A stretch of DNA of 64,000 nt from Natroniella sulfidigena (GCF_023223645.1 NZ_JALKBY010000003.1:62001-126000); one strand, 5' to 3'; shown: positions 45,578 to 54,191, counted from the first letter of the stretch. The notes: generated from the letters alone by a model not told the origin. A program made the numbers and translations.

Positions 45578-46150
45578 TCACTCCTCTAATACCCCAGCAA
45601 AAAAAAGCTCAATAATATCATTCTTCAACTCTTCCATCGGAAACTCCTGATTAAACATCATCCAATGCAAAGCATTGATATTGATCATCCCCATCAGACT
45701 GACTGCCGCTGTCTCGACATTAACTTCTTTAAACTTGCCAACTGCAATCCCTTCTTCAATAATCTCTTCCAAGATTACAGTATGATTCTCCCTAATCTGC
45801 TGGATATGATCCTCAAACTGATCTTTATGACCCCAGACTTCTCGCATCAAGAACCTACCAAAGTCATAATTTTGATTATAAAACTCCAACTTAGCAATGA
45901 TCACCGCTTCCAACTTCTCGACTGGATCATCTAAGCCAATTAACTTCTCTTTAATTGCTTTGGTCACCTTATCGATACCAAATTCAATCAACGAAGAGAT
46001 TAATCCTTCCTTATTATCAAAATAACGATAAATTGTTCCCTTACCTACTCCAGCAGTTGTAGCAACCTCCTGGATTGTGGTAGTGTTGGCCCCTTGTTGT
46101 GAAAACTTTTCAATTGCTGCTTCTATTATTCTCTCTTCTTTTGGGTGCAT
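45578..46150 (-). CDS. TetR/AcrR family transcriptional regulator
   Basis: The 190-residue protein has the N-terminal helix-turn-helix TTTIQEVATTAGVGKGTIYRYFDNKEGLI and a ligand-binding helical domain. Target genes are not obvious; the gene is monocistronic with its own terminator, and the GntP operon next to it has its own regulator. The ATG at 46150 has AAAGGAG upstream; a GTG three codons earlier overlaps that site. Confidence 0.9.
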   Translation of the reverse strand: MHPKEERIIEAAIEKFSQQGANTTTIQEVATTAGVGKGTIYRYFDNKEGLISSLIEFGIDKVTKAIKEKLIGLDDPVEKLEAVIIAKLEFYNQNYDFGRFLMREVWGHKDQFEDHIQQIRENHTVILEEIIEEGIAVGKFKEVNVETAAVSLMGMININALHWMMFNQEFPMEELKNDIIELFFAGVLEE

Positions 46151-46169
46151 TGGATTCACTCCTTTGTGA

Positions 46170-46204
46170 ACTAGTGATTGGTAATTAGTACTTAGTGATT
46201 AGAA
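46170..46204 (+). repeat. Class C heptamer array
   Basis: The units are ACTAGTG, ATTGGTA, ATTAGTA, CTTAGTG and ATTAGAA, then AAAA. The following AGTTCAAAGAACTCG block also follows the class C array at 53633. Confidence 0.8.
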
Positions 46205-46314
46205 AAAATTCTATTACGAATAGTTCAAAGAACTCGGATGATTTATAGCTTGTTATTATTATATAACATTTTTACCTGAATTCCAATATTCTACTAGGGA
46301 TTAAACTAAATTGT

Positions 46315-46351
46315 AAAAAAGCACTACCAACCCAAAAGGTTGACAGTGCTT
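46315..46351 (-). terminator. Terminator of the GntP-glycerate kinase operon
   Basis: On the minus strand GCACTGTCAACC TTTT GGGTTGGTAGTGC is followed by TTTTTT. It is almost the same sequence as the terminator at 50238. Confidence 0.9.
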
Positions 46352-46356
46352 TAACT

Positions 46357-47691
46357 TTAAATAAACATAACTGATAAGATAAAGACAACAGTTAGAGCTG
46401 TTAGTCCTTGAACTAAGGTTCCTATTGAATGTGTTTTATAAGCTGTTGAAGTATCAAGATTAGAGAACTGACTTACCACCCAGAAATAACTATCATTAGC
46501 ATGTGAAATCGTCATTGCTCCAGCACCGATAGACATTACAACTAAAGCTTTAGCTATTTCAGAATCCAATCCTAACTGCGATAACATCGGGCCAACCAAT
46601 GAAGCAGTAGCTACCAATGCTACTGTTGAAGAACCTTGTGCCGTCTTCAAAGCAGCTGCAATAATAAAAGGTAAGAAGATTCCTAATTGATATTCAGATA
46701 AAGTAGCTCCTAAATAATCTCCAATTGGAGTAGCCTGTAAGATCGAACCAAAAGCTCCACCAGCTCCAGTAATCATAATAATAGAAGCGGCATTCTTTAA
46801 TCCTTCTCCAACCCAACCATTGATATACTCCTTATCCCAGCTTGGTAGCAATCTAAAGGATAAAAAGATACCTAATATTAAAGCAACAGTTGGATCACCA
46901 AAGAAATCAAAGAAGGTCTTAATACTTCCAGTCCCAAATGGATGGCTTGGAAAGTTTGCTATTGAACTTAAAGTAATTAAAATAATTGGAATCACAATTG
47001 GAGCAAAAGCACTAAATACTGTAGGTAACTCCTTCTTCTCATCTTCAGCCTTTAATTCAATATCAGCTTCGATATAATAATTAGATGCAAATTTAGTAGC
47101 CCACAGATAACCAGCAAAGATCGTTGGAATAGCAGTAACCACACCAAATATAATTACCAGTCCTAAATCAGCATCAACAGTTCCTGCAGCTGCTATAGGA
47201 CCAGGTGTCGGCGGAATCAAGGTATGAGTCGCATATAGCCCAGCCGATAAGGCAACTGCCATTGTAGCCATAGATATCTTTGCTTTTTTAGCCAATGACT
47301 TATTTAAAGAAGATAGGATTACAAATCCACTATCACAAAAAACAGGAATCGAAACTATCGCTCCTGTAATAGACATTGCTAACGCTGATTTTGACTTACC
47401 AATCAAACCTAAAACTGTATCAGCCATCGTCAAGGTTCCCTGTGATTTTTCCAAAATAGTTCCGATTATCGTTCCTGCAATAATCACAATTCCAATATAG
47501 CTTAAAATCCCCCCAAAACCATCAGTTACAGTCTCAACTACCTTCGTAGCCTCCATGCCTGAAGAAAGTCCTACCCCAAAAGCTGCTAACAACAGGACTA
47601 AAAAAGCATGCATCCTCAACTTAGCAGTCATAAAGACAATAAATGCAACTGAAACTGCCAAAATAACAAGCAATAATGGTCCTTCTACCAT
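46357..47691 (-). CDS. GntP family permease (gluconate/glycerate-type transporter)
   Basis: The 444-residue inner-membrane protein has about 12 to 14 segments, with LIPPTPGPIAAAGTV and SHANDSYFWVVSQFS, both GntP landmarks. The kinase gene lies 1 base upstream and a CdaR regulator precedes it, so the substrate is probably glycerate or a related sugar acid. AGGAGGAG precedes the ATG. Confidence 0.92.
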   Translation of the reverse strand: MVEGPLLLVILAVSVAFIVFMTAKLRMHAFLVLLLAAFGVGLSSGMEATKVVETVTDGFGGILSYIGIVIIAGTIIGTILEKSQGTLTMADTVLGLIGKSKSALAMSITGAIVSIPVFCDSGFVILSSLNKSLAKKAKISMATMAVALSAGLYATHTLIPPTPGPIAAAGTVDADLGLVIIFGVVTAIPTIFAGYLWATKFASNYYIEADIELKAEDEKKELPTVFSAFAPIVIPIILITLSSIANFPSHPFGTGSIKTFFDFFGDPTVALILGIFLSFRLLPSWDKEYINGWVGEGLKNAASIIMITGAGGAFGSILQATPIGDYLGATLSEYQLGIFLPFIIAAALKTAQGSSTVALVATASLVGPMLSQLGLDSEIAKALVVMSIGAGAMTISHANDSYFWVVSQFSNLDTSTAYKTHSIGTLVQGLTALTVVFILSVMFI

Positions 47692-47692
47692 A

Positions 47693-48844
47693 TTAAATCT
47701 CCTCCTTAGATAATTTAAATTTTAAAATTCGTCCTATATTCTCTCCCAACCCCTCTAATAACCTAGCTGCCTCTTTTGATGCTTGATCCAAATCCATTGG
47801 TCGATTAACAATAGAAAATAACGTGTCAATCCCATGTTCATAAACCTTTCTTGCCTCAGAACCTAAACTACCTGCCACCCCAATTACAGGACAAGAGTAC
47901 TCTTTAGCAACTTTTGCTACTCCAATTGGTGTTTTACCACAGATAGTCTGAGCATCTATCTGTCCTTCTCCAGTTATCACTAGATCAACATCTTTGATTA
48001 TTTCCCTAATCTTACTAGCTTCAATTACAATCTCAATCCCTGGCTTCAATTCAGCTTCTAAAAAAGCCAATAATCCTGCCCCTAATCCTCCAGCAGCACC
48101 AGCCCCTGGAATCTGAGCAACTTCTTTACCCAACTCTTCTGCAATCACTGTAGCAAACTCTCTTAAGCCCTCATCTAGCTCTTTGACCACCTCAGCTGAA
48201 GCACCTTTTTGGGGCCCATAGATATAAGCTGCTCCATTCTCGCCATACAGGGGATTATCTACATCACAAGCTACTTCAATCTGAGCCTCTTCTAATCTAG
48301 GATCTAAGTTGCTCAGATCAATCTCTTCAATTTCTGTTAATGCTCCACCACCATAAGCAACATCATCTCCTGCTACATTCAAAAACTTGGCCCCTAATGC
48401 CTGAGCCATCCCTACACCACAGTCATTAGTAGCACTACCACCAATTCCAATAATCAACTTTCGACAGCCTTCCTCTAAAGCCGCTTTAATTAACTCTCCT
48501 GTCCCATAAGTAGTCGTCTGTAACGGATCCCGCTTTTCTTCAGGAACCAGCGGCAAACCAGAAGCTGCTGCCATTTCAATTACAGCCGTCCTTTCATCAC
48601 CCAATACCCCAAAAAATGCTTCTACTTCCTCTCCTAACGGGCCAACAACCTCTCTATATACTATTCTTCCACCTGTAGCATCAACTAAAGACTGAACCGT
48701 CCCTTCTCCACCATCAGCCATCGGCAATTTCTCAATTTCAAAATTAGCATCTGCTCTTTTTAAACCTCGTTCCAAACTATCTGCTACCTCAAGAGCAGTT
48801 AAACTCCCTTTAAATGAATCAGGTGCCAACAACAGATTAATAAT
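47693..48844 (-). CDS. garK: Glycerate kinase (GarK/GlxK family), probable AUU start
   Basis: The product of about 383 residues has the family N-terminus APDSFKGSLTALEVADS, PMADGGEGTVQSLVDATGG, GIGGSATNDCGVGMAQALG and VITGEGQIDAQTICGK. It phosphorylates D-glycerate for entry into glycolysis. The start lacks a usual codon: GGAGG (48857-48853) is followed after 8 bases by ATT (48844), then another ATT (48841) aligned with the usual initiator Met of MKIVIAPDSF proteins. A GTG at 48859 lies just upstream of the binding site and has none of its own. Confidence 0.88.
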   Translation of the reverse strand: MINLLLAPDSFKGSLTALEVADSLERGLKRADANFEIEKLPMADGGEGTVQSLVDATGGRIVYREVVGPLGEEVEAFFGVLGDERTAVIEMAAASGLPLVPEEKRDPLQTTTYGTGELIKAALEEGCRKLIIGIGGSATNDCGVGMAQALGAKFLNVAGDDVAYGGGALTEIEEIDLSNLDPRLEEAQIEVACDVDNPLYGENGAAYIYGPQKGASAEVVKELDEGLREFATVIAEELGKEVAQIPGAGAAGGLGAGLLAFLEAELKPGIEIVIEASKIREIIKDVDLVITGEGQIDAQTICGKTPIGVAKVAKEYSCPVIGVAGSLGSEARKVYEHGIDTLFSIVNRPMDLDQASKEAARLLEGLGENIGRILKFKLSKEEI

Positions 48845-48894
48845 TTTACTCACCTCCACAAAACTGAAGTACTATTTAAAATTTTCTTACTTTT

Positions 48895-48923
48895 ATTTTA
48901 TATTTTATATTGCACAAATTCAA
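48895..48923 (-). promoter_or_regulatory. Promoter of the glycerate kinase-GntP operon
   Basis: On the minus strand a -35 box TTGAAT (48923-48918) is separated by 17 bases from a -10 box TAAAAT (48900-48895). An AATTTGTGCAA block overlaps the -35 and spacer. Confidence 0.6.
48910..48920. promoter_or_regulatory. Candidate operator, copy 1 (TTGCACAAATT)
   Basis: This 11-bp word is repeated exactly at 48973-48983. Copy 1 overlaps the promoter, copy 2 the end of the regulator gene. CdaR is the natural candidate to bind it; this is inference. Confidence 0.45.
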
Positions 48924-48937
48924 TTCGCATAAAATAA

Positions 48938-48971
48938 AAATAATCGGCTAAAAAACCATTATTTTTAGGCA
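48938..48971 (-). terminator. Weak terminator of the regulator gene
   Basis: On the minus strand GCCTAAAAA...TTTTTTAGCC forms a stem with one mismatch, followed by ATTATTTTTATTTT. Confidence 0.5.
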
Positions 48972-48972
48972 C

Positions 48973-48983
48973 TTGCACAAATT
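48973..48983. promoter_or_regulatory. Candidate operator, copy 2 (TTGCACAAATT)
   Basis: This is a direct repeat of the word at 48910-48920, 63 bases away (about six helical turns). Confidence 0.4.
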
Positions 48984-50172
48984 AACCCTCTTTTTCAAGT
49001 TCATCACATAGTAGGCCTAACTTCAGCTTAATAAGATCTGTAAACTTTTTAGGATCAAGCCCTGTCTGCTCCTTAATCTGATTCAGCCTATATAGAATAG
49101 AATTACGGTGTAAAAAGAGCTGATTTGCTGTCTGACTGACATTTAAATCATTAGCAAAATAAACTTGCAAAGTCTCTGCTAGTGGCTCTGCCAAGGGAAG
49201 ATCACTAGTCAACTTAGATCTTAAATCAATAGATAGACTACTAGCTAAATCTTCAATCAATAGATCATCATAATAATAAACCTCTTCTTTATTATAAAAT
49301 TTCTTCCCTAACTCTAAAGCAGTTAAGGCCTCCTCAAAGGATTCTCTAACTGAATCCAACCCTTTCTTGTCATCACCAACCCCAATTTTGCACCTAAAAT
49401 CGGTAGTACTACTTAAATACTCCACCAACCTCTCAGCTTCTTGCTCAGAAAATCTACTTCTTTGACCATCAATCATCTCAATCCTTAAGATCACAAACTG
49501 TTCCCCTTCCCAGTGAGCTACTTTAACCTTTTCTGACTGATCATAGAAGGTTTGAACCTTATCTTGTATCTCCTGTTTAATCTTCTGCAATTTAGTATCT
49601 ATATTCTGTTGTAGATTCTTCAATAAACCTTCCCACAGATTGCTCAACTCTAAAAGCAATATTATATATTCCCCATCTAACCGATAACCCATAGATTCTG
49701 CTCTATTCTTCAAAATTTGATCTGTCAAATCGACCTTTTTATCCAACAACTTCTTGATAAATTCTTCTTCAGCTTGTTCTTTAAACTGTAATCTTTTCAG
49801 ATAAAAATTCTGTTGTAACATCAACTCTGCTGTCATCTTGACTAGACCAGCATATTTTTCAACATCTTGAGGAGCTCCAGTAACTCCTACCACTCCTATA
49901 ATCTGATCATCAAAATAGATCGGCCAATTAACTCCAGGTTTAACCCCTTTTAACCTTTCTTCATCCTCTTCATAGATTTCAAATACCTCTTGCTTCTCAA
50001 TTACAAATTTGGCCCCTTCATGAAGTGTTCCTACTCTAGCTGAATTACCACTCCCAATAATAACTCCATCTTGATTCATAATGTTTATATTTTCTCCTAC
50101 AATCTCTATAGTCTGATCAACAATTGTCTGGGCCAACTTCGCTGTTAGAACTACTGCTTTATCCTGTTCCAT
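48982..50172 (-). CDS. cdaR: CdaR-type sugar diacid recognition regulator
   Basis: The 396-residue activator has an N-terminal sugar-diacid recognition domain (KLAQTIVDQTIEIVGENINIMNQDGVIIGSG), a central GGDEF-like region (CKIGVGDDKKGLDSVRESFEEA) and a C-terminal PucR/HTH_30 domain (NDLNVSQTANQLFLHRNSILYRLNQI). In E. coli CdaR responds to glycerate and activates glycerate and diacid genes. Its position directly upstream of the kinase and permease genes fits local control. Confidence 0.93.
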   Translation of the reverse strand: MEQDKAVVLTAKLAQTIVDQTIEIVGENINIMNQDGVIIGSGNSARVGTLHEGAKFVIEKQEVFEIYEEDEERLKGVKPGVNWPIYFDDQIIGVVGVTGAPQDVEKYAGLVKMTAELMLQQNFYLKRLQFKEQAEEEFIKKLLDKKVDLTDQILKNRAESMGYRLDGEYIILLLELSNLWEGLLKNLQQNIDTKLQKIKQEIQDKVQTFYDQSEKVKVAHWEGEQFVILRIEMIDGQRSRFSEQEAERLVEYLSSTTDFRCKIGVGDDKKGLDSVRESFEEALTALELGKKFYNKEEVYYYDDLLIEDLASSLSIDLRSKLTSDLPLAEPLAETLQVYFANDLNVSQTANQLFLHRNSILYRLNQIKEQTGLDPKKFTDLIKLKLGLLCDELEKEG

Positions 50173-50237
50173 CTTACTATTCCCCCTTGTCTAACTTTAG
50201 CAGTAATTATATCATACCATTAAATAATCTTCGAAAT

Positions 50238-50275
50238 TAAAAAGCACTGCCAACCCAAAAGGTCAACAGTGCTTT
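50238..50275 (-). terminator. Terminator of the small secreted protein gene
   Basis: On the minus strand GCACTGTTGACC TTTT GGGTTGGCAGTGC is followed by TTTTT. It differs from the terminator at 46315 by few bases. Confidence 0.9.
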
Positions 50276-50283
50276 AAAATAAT

Positions 50284-50559
50284 TTAATTCAATTGATAAT
50301 AAATCTTCAACTGATCATCTTCAATATAGCCAAAGTCAATCACCTTAACTTCCTCTTCCTCCTCAATCTCCTCTGCTAGATTGAGATAGACCAACTTTTC
50401 TATCATCTCAGTTAACGTCTCAAATTTCTGTTGGCCGGCTAATTGGATCAGCTCAGACTCAGCTACTTCTAATGTATCAGTCGCTGCTAACGCCAGTGGC
50501 ATCTGCAACATTAAGAGCATGACTATTAAACATGTTATTGCTAATTTCTTCACTCTCAT
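50284..50559 (-). CDS. Small secreted protein of unknown function
   Basis: The 91-residue product has a signal peptide (LAITCLIVMLLMLQMPLALAAT) leaving about 65 acidic residues with a EEIEEEEEVKVIDFGY stretch. AGGAGG is close before the ATG, and it has its own terminator, so it is probably a real gene. I do not recognise a family. Confidence 0.65.
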   Translation of the reverse strand: MRVKKLAITCLIVMLLMLQMPLALAATDTLEVAESELIQLAGQQKFETLTEMIEKLVYLNLAEEIEEEEEVKVIDFGYIEDDQLKIYYQLN

Positions 50560-50601
50560 CGACCTCCTAGTTAGAAATTTCTACATTTCCACAATCATCT
50601 C

Positions 50602-51147
50602 CTACTTTAATTCCCACTTTCTTGGGTTGTTAATAATATATTTTCGCGTTTGATTCAGCTCATCTTCACTTCTAATAACTCGATCATAAAATGAACGTTG
50701 CCATAACTTCTTGTTAAACGGTTGCCAATCATCTTCTCGTACTTTACGAATATATTCATTTGTTGTCATTGTTTTAAACCACTGCATTATTTTAGATAAA
50801 CTAGGTAGAGGTAGACCAGGGTGTCTACCTGCTTTTTCTATACAAATATCATCTTCTTCTGAAATTGAATCAGCACATGAGTTAGTTTTCAGTTGAATAA
50901 TTCCATGAAAGTGGTTAGGCATTATAATATATTTATCTAACCTTAGATTAAATTTATCTTCTAATTTAATCCACCATTTTTCAATCATTTGCCCTGCTTC
51001 ATTCAAACTAGATTCATTATTAATTATTTCTCCAAATAAAGATTCTTTATTTTTTGTACATAACGTTACAAAATAATATCCATTTTGAGAGTAATCATAT
51101 TCCTCTAACCTCAACCTTTTTCTTTGAAATTCATTTGCTTTTTTCAT
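50602..51147 (-). CDS. REP-associated tyrosine transposase (RAYT, TnpA_REP)
   Basis: The 181-residue Y1/HUH protein has RLEEYDYSQNGYYFVTLCTKNK at the N-terminus, the HUH motif YIIMPNHFHGIIQL and the later region WQRSFYDRVIRSEDELNQTRKYIINNPRKW. The catalytic Tyr is probably that of SFYDRVI or the later RKYI. RAYTs nick REP hairpins at a GTAG-type foot. Two such hairpins stand within 220 bases upstream. GGGGG before the ATG marks the start. Confidence 0.92.
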   Translation of the reverse strand: MKKANEFQRKRLRLEEYDYSQNGYYFVTLCTKNKESLFGEIINNESSLNEAGQMIEKWWIKLEDKFNLRLDKYIIMPNHFHGIIQLKTNSCADSISEEDDICIEKAGRHPGLPLPSLSKIMQWFKTMTTNEYIRKVREDDWQPFNKKLWQRSFYDRVIRSEDELNQTRKYIINNPRKWELK

Positions 51148-51221
51148 AACCTAACCCCCTAAGCCTTATCTTTCCATTAAGGGCTCAGATTATGCTCTTT
51201 AGGCCTTTAGGCTCCTTTATA

Positions 51222-51250
51222 CTGGGGTCGACACATGGGTCGACCCCTAC
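51222..51250 (-). repeat. REP-like hairpin with GTAG foot
   Basis: On the minus strand GTAG is followed by GGGTCGAC, CCATGT and GTCGACCCC, a perfect palindrome. It pairs head-to-head with the hairpin at 51339. Confidence 0.8.
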
Positions 51251-51338
51251 TTTTATATAATCAATATAAATGTCTAACTCTAAATTGAAGCTGATTTGAT
51301 TTTTGGTGGAAATTTTAATTTGTAAAATAATATACCTT

Positions 51339-51366
51339 GTAGGGGCGAACCCATGTGTTCGCCCTC
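51339..51366 (+). repeat. REP-like hairpin with GTAG foot
   Basis: GTAG is followed by GGGCGAAC, CCATGT and GTTCGCCC. It has the same loop as the inverted copy at 51222, about 90 bases away. A shorter GTAGGGTTACCCT lies at 51398. Confidence 0.8.
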
Positions 51367-51603
51367 TGTGAGTTTTACAAAGAGTCCGAAAGGACTTGTA
51401 GGGTTACCCTTGTTTTAGAAGAATGATTACTTAAGGTGACACAGAATTGTAATTAAACTTCATCTTAAAATCCAATAATTATTTATAGCTATGCAACTCT
51501 AGAATAAAATTTGAGTCTTTTTACTAGTCACTAATTACTAGTCACTGCCATCTAACTTATCGTTAATATTTCTTCCAGTTTAAAGTTGGATGACTATAGT
51601 AAG

Positions 51604-51635
51604 AAAAAAGCCCTTGGAAAAAATCCAAGGACTTT
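51604..51635 (-). terminator. Terminator of the SLH porin gene
   Basis: On the minus strand GTCCTTGGATTTTTTCCAAGGGC is followed by TTTTTTC. Confidence 0.88.
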
Positions 51636-51652
51636 AATCTATCAAGATTCAA

Positions 51653-53377
51653 TTAAAAGTTAACACTTACTTCACCAGTAATGCTTTGTGCATCAAAGCT
51701 ATCAGTATCTACAGCACCTGTGAAGTCAATAGTTTCGTAATTGATTGATGCAGTAGCATCATCACTTACTCTATAATCTGCTCCTAATTGAGAAGTTACC
51801 TTCTCACCTAATAAACCATCAACTCGAGCTTCTTTGTCAGCCCAAGCATAACTTCCAGTTAAAGTTACTCTATCATTTGCTTCATAAGCTGCATCTACAC
51901 CAGCTTCAGTGTTTAAGTGTCGTTCATTATCGATATTGTCATAAATACTTGCTAATTCAGCATATGGTGCAATACTAGTATTAGCAAATTCAAACTCCGG
52001 TGCATAAGCTACACTCATTACTGTATCAGCTAAGTCTTCAGTATTATCATAGTCATAGATTGCAGCTAAAGAGATATCATTGAAATCTTTGTTAGCTTCA
52101 ACATATCTTACTTCCTCTTCAGAATCTAATCCATACTCATAGTTACCGAATACATCTACACCATATAGAGTATATGGATTCTCATCAGTAACCTCAGCAG
52201 TCAAGATAGTATCTTGACCTTCTACATCATAATCTTCGTAAACAGCTCCTAACTCAAACTTATCTAAGTCAGTAAATAATCCAATGTCATACCCTTGCTC
52301 ATTTGCTTCAAAGTCATCATCAGCTTGAATTCCTTCAAAGTCATTAGTATACTTATAGTTACCTTCAACTGTGAACATTCCTAAGTCTTGTTCAGCACCT
52401 ACTCTAGCTAACTTGCTATCTAATTTAGAATCATTAGTAGCAACCTCACCAGTAAAGTCAACACCTACTAAGTTGAATGCAGTATCTAACCCTGCAACTG
52501 TAGTTCTTCCTTCTGTATCATCATCTTCAATACCTGCAAATACATTCAATGGTAAATCAAATAAGTTATCTTGTCTTAAAGCAATATCTCTAACATTTCT
52601 TGCTTCATCATCTTCTCCTACTTCATCTTGTCCTACTGCAACAGTAGAATCATTTGCTTTAAAGATGATACCGTGAATATTCTCTTCATCGTCATACAAG
52701 TAATCCTTCCAGTCTAAATCTTGATCTTCACCAACAGTCGCTACAAAATCTTCAGTTGCAATTTCACCAGAAATGCTGTCTAATTCAAAAGCATTAGTAG
52801 CTTCATCTTCAGCTGTAAATTCACCAAAGTAATTTCCAACTACTGCTAAGTCAAGATCAGCAGTCACACCATCCTTCTCAACATTTACATTAAAGTCTGC
52901 ATACTGCTTGAAGAAATCTTCTGCATCAATATCATCCCAGTCATCTTCATCCTCAAATGGATTTTCAACTGCATCTCCATCAGTCTTAACATTTGTATAC
53001 TCTACTCCAGTCTCACCAGAGATAGTTACTACTTCTACATCAGTTAATCGGCTATCAATTGCAGCTAACTCTTGGTCAAACTCAGTAGCCAATTGATTGA
53101 TTGCCTCTACAACTTCTGCTTCTAACTCATTGTTATCAGCTTCAACTTCGTCTAACATTCTAGCTGTCAAAACTGCAACTTGGTATCGAGTTAATTCTTC
53201 TTCACCTCGATAAGTTCCATCTTCATATCCTTCAATAATTCCTGTCTCTGCTACTTGATTCAATGCGTCATATGCCCAGTGATGTCCTTCTACGTCTGCG
53301 AACGGATTAGCAAGTGCTGGTACAGTTAATGTTACTAGCATTGCTAATGTTAATAATGCTGTTATTGTCTTTTTCAT
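51653..53377 (-). CDS. SLH-domain outer membrane porin (OmpM-like)
   Basis: The 574-residue protein has a signal peptide (ending TVPALA), one SLH domain (NPFADVEGHHWAYDALNQVAETGIIEGYEDGTYRGEEELTRYQVA, residues about 24-75), a coiled-coil linker (about 85-120) and an acidic barrel ending TGEVSVNF. In Negativicutes, OmpM-type proteins tether the outer membrane to peptidoglycan by the SLH domain and form pores. A long 5' leader with a predicted fold precedes it. AGGGGG supports the start. Confidence 0.92.
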   Translation of the reverse strand: MKKTITALLTLAMLVTLTVPALANPFADVEGHHWAYDALNQVAETGIIEGYEDGTYRGEEELTRYQVAVLTARMLDEVEADNNELEAEVVEAINQLATEFDQELAAIDSRLTDVEVVTISGETGVEYTNVKTDGDAVENPFEDEDDWDDIDAEDFFKQYADFNVNVEKDGVTADLDLAVVGNYFGEFTAEDEATNAFELDSISGEIATEDFVATVGEDQDLDWKDYLYDDEENIHGIIFKANDSTVAVGQDEVGEDDEARNVRDIALRQDNLFDLPLNVFAGIEDDDTEGRTTVAGLDTAFNLVGVDFTGEVATNDSKLDSKLARVGAEQDLGMFTVEGNYKYTNDFEGIQADDDFEANEQGYDIGLFTDLDKFELGAVYEDYDVEGQDTILTAEVTDENPYTLYGVDVFGNYEYGLDSEEEVRYVEANKDFNDISLAAIYDYDNTEDLADTVMSVAYAPEFEFANTSIAPYAELASIYDNIDNERHLNTEAGVDAAYEANDRVTLTGSYAWADKEARVDGLLGEKVTSQLGADYRVSDDATASINYETIDFTGAVDTDSFDAQSITGEVSVNF

Positions 53378-53540
53378 TTCTTAGTTCCCCCTAGATTTTT
53401 AAGTTTAATTGATTTGATTTATCTAGGTATTCTAGCTATAACGTACATAATCTAGAGGAGCTTCCAGTTTGAGTTGCCTTGTTTCCTCAATCTTTCCTAC
53501 TCCCTGTAACTATGCCTTGTCCAGCTAAAATACCTGTTCT

Positions 53541-53623
53541 AAGTATCTTTTTATCCTGCTTTACGGTCTCTCTGGGGGACACCTCCTTTCTCGACCAGGA
53601 TCAAAGCTAGGATCAAGATACTT
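53541..53623 (-). ncRNA. Candidate structured leader RNA, copy A
   Basis: On the minus strand the outer stem is AAGTATCTT with AAGATACTT, then ATCCT with AGGAT, then GGTC with GACC. They enclose a core GAAAGGAGGTG, CCCC and, after GACC, GTAAAGC. The same core lies in the leader of the gene at 55417 with different stem sequences. It ends about 164 bases before the porin start. No known class is recognised. Confidence 0.55.
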
Positions 53624-53632
53624 GAACACTAT

Positions 53633-53667
53633 ATTAGTGACTGGTGACTAGTGATTAGTGACTAGAA
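53633..53667 (+). repeat. Class C heptamer array
   Basis: The units are ATTAGTG, ACTGGTG, ACTAGTG, ATTAGTG and ACTAGAA. Confidence 0.8.
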
Positions 53668-53772
53668 AAATTCCTAATTGAATTTTTCCATCACGAAGAG
53701 TTCAAAGAACTCGTAGGACTAATTACCAATCATGAAAAGCTACAATTTATATTAATTTCAGTAACTAACTAA

Positions 53773-53860
53773 TTTAAGTTTGAGGCTAAGTTTTAGTTTA
53801 AGCCAACCATCAAAACCATAAAGGTTTAGATCTTACTTAGACTTAAACTCAGACTTAACC
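53773..53860. repeat. Imperfect foldback with hexamer words
   Basis: The left arm has TTAAGTTTGAGGCTAAG-like hexamers, and the right arm has CTTAGACTTAAACTCAGA, its imperfect complement. It is related to 39094 and 45028. Single-arm words recur near 53980, 56905 and 57500. Confidence 0.6.
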
Positions 53861-54064
53861 TGAAATGAACTCTGTTCATTTCGTTATTTTTCGACAAAAT
53901 TCGACATTACAGGTAAAAAAATATATGTAGTCTGCTCTTGTCTTATTTTAAGCTCAAGACTGAATTCAAATTTTAGACTCAAACTCAGACTTGAACTCAA
54001 AATCAATTTTCTTATGCTCTAATATAAGTATTAAACACATCCTGCTAAAATCCTGTTAGTAGTT

Positions 54065-54104
54065 ATTGGTAACTAGTGATTTGTGATTAGTGACTAGAAA
54101 GACC
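54065..54104 (+). repeat. Class C heptamer array with class A tag
   Basis: The five units are ATTGGTA, ACTAGTG, ATTTGTG, ATTAGTG and ACTAGAA, followed by AGACC, the same tag as class A arrays. Confidence 0.8.
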
Positions 54105-54191
54105 AAAACAAATTCATAATCTTTGTTTTGAAATTTTACGCTTGCTATATTTATTAATTTGACGCTTCCTTCTAAAATCCTCTTGGTAGTT

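Noticed and set aside
51398-51413. Third REP hairpin GTAGGGTTACCCT
   Set aside because: The foot and small palindrome are present but the stem is only about 5 bp and the typical loop is missing; mentioned but not listed as a feature.
53541-53623. Leader RNA as a c-di-GMP, TPP, SAM or cobalamin riboswitch
   Set aside because: The conserved core words of those classes, as I remember them, are not present; left as an unknown structured leader.
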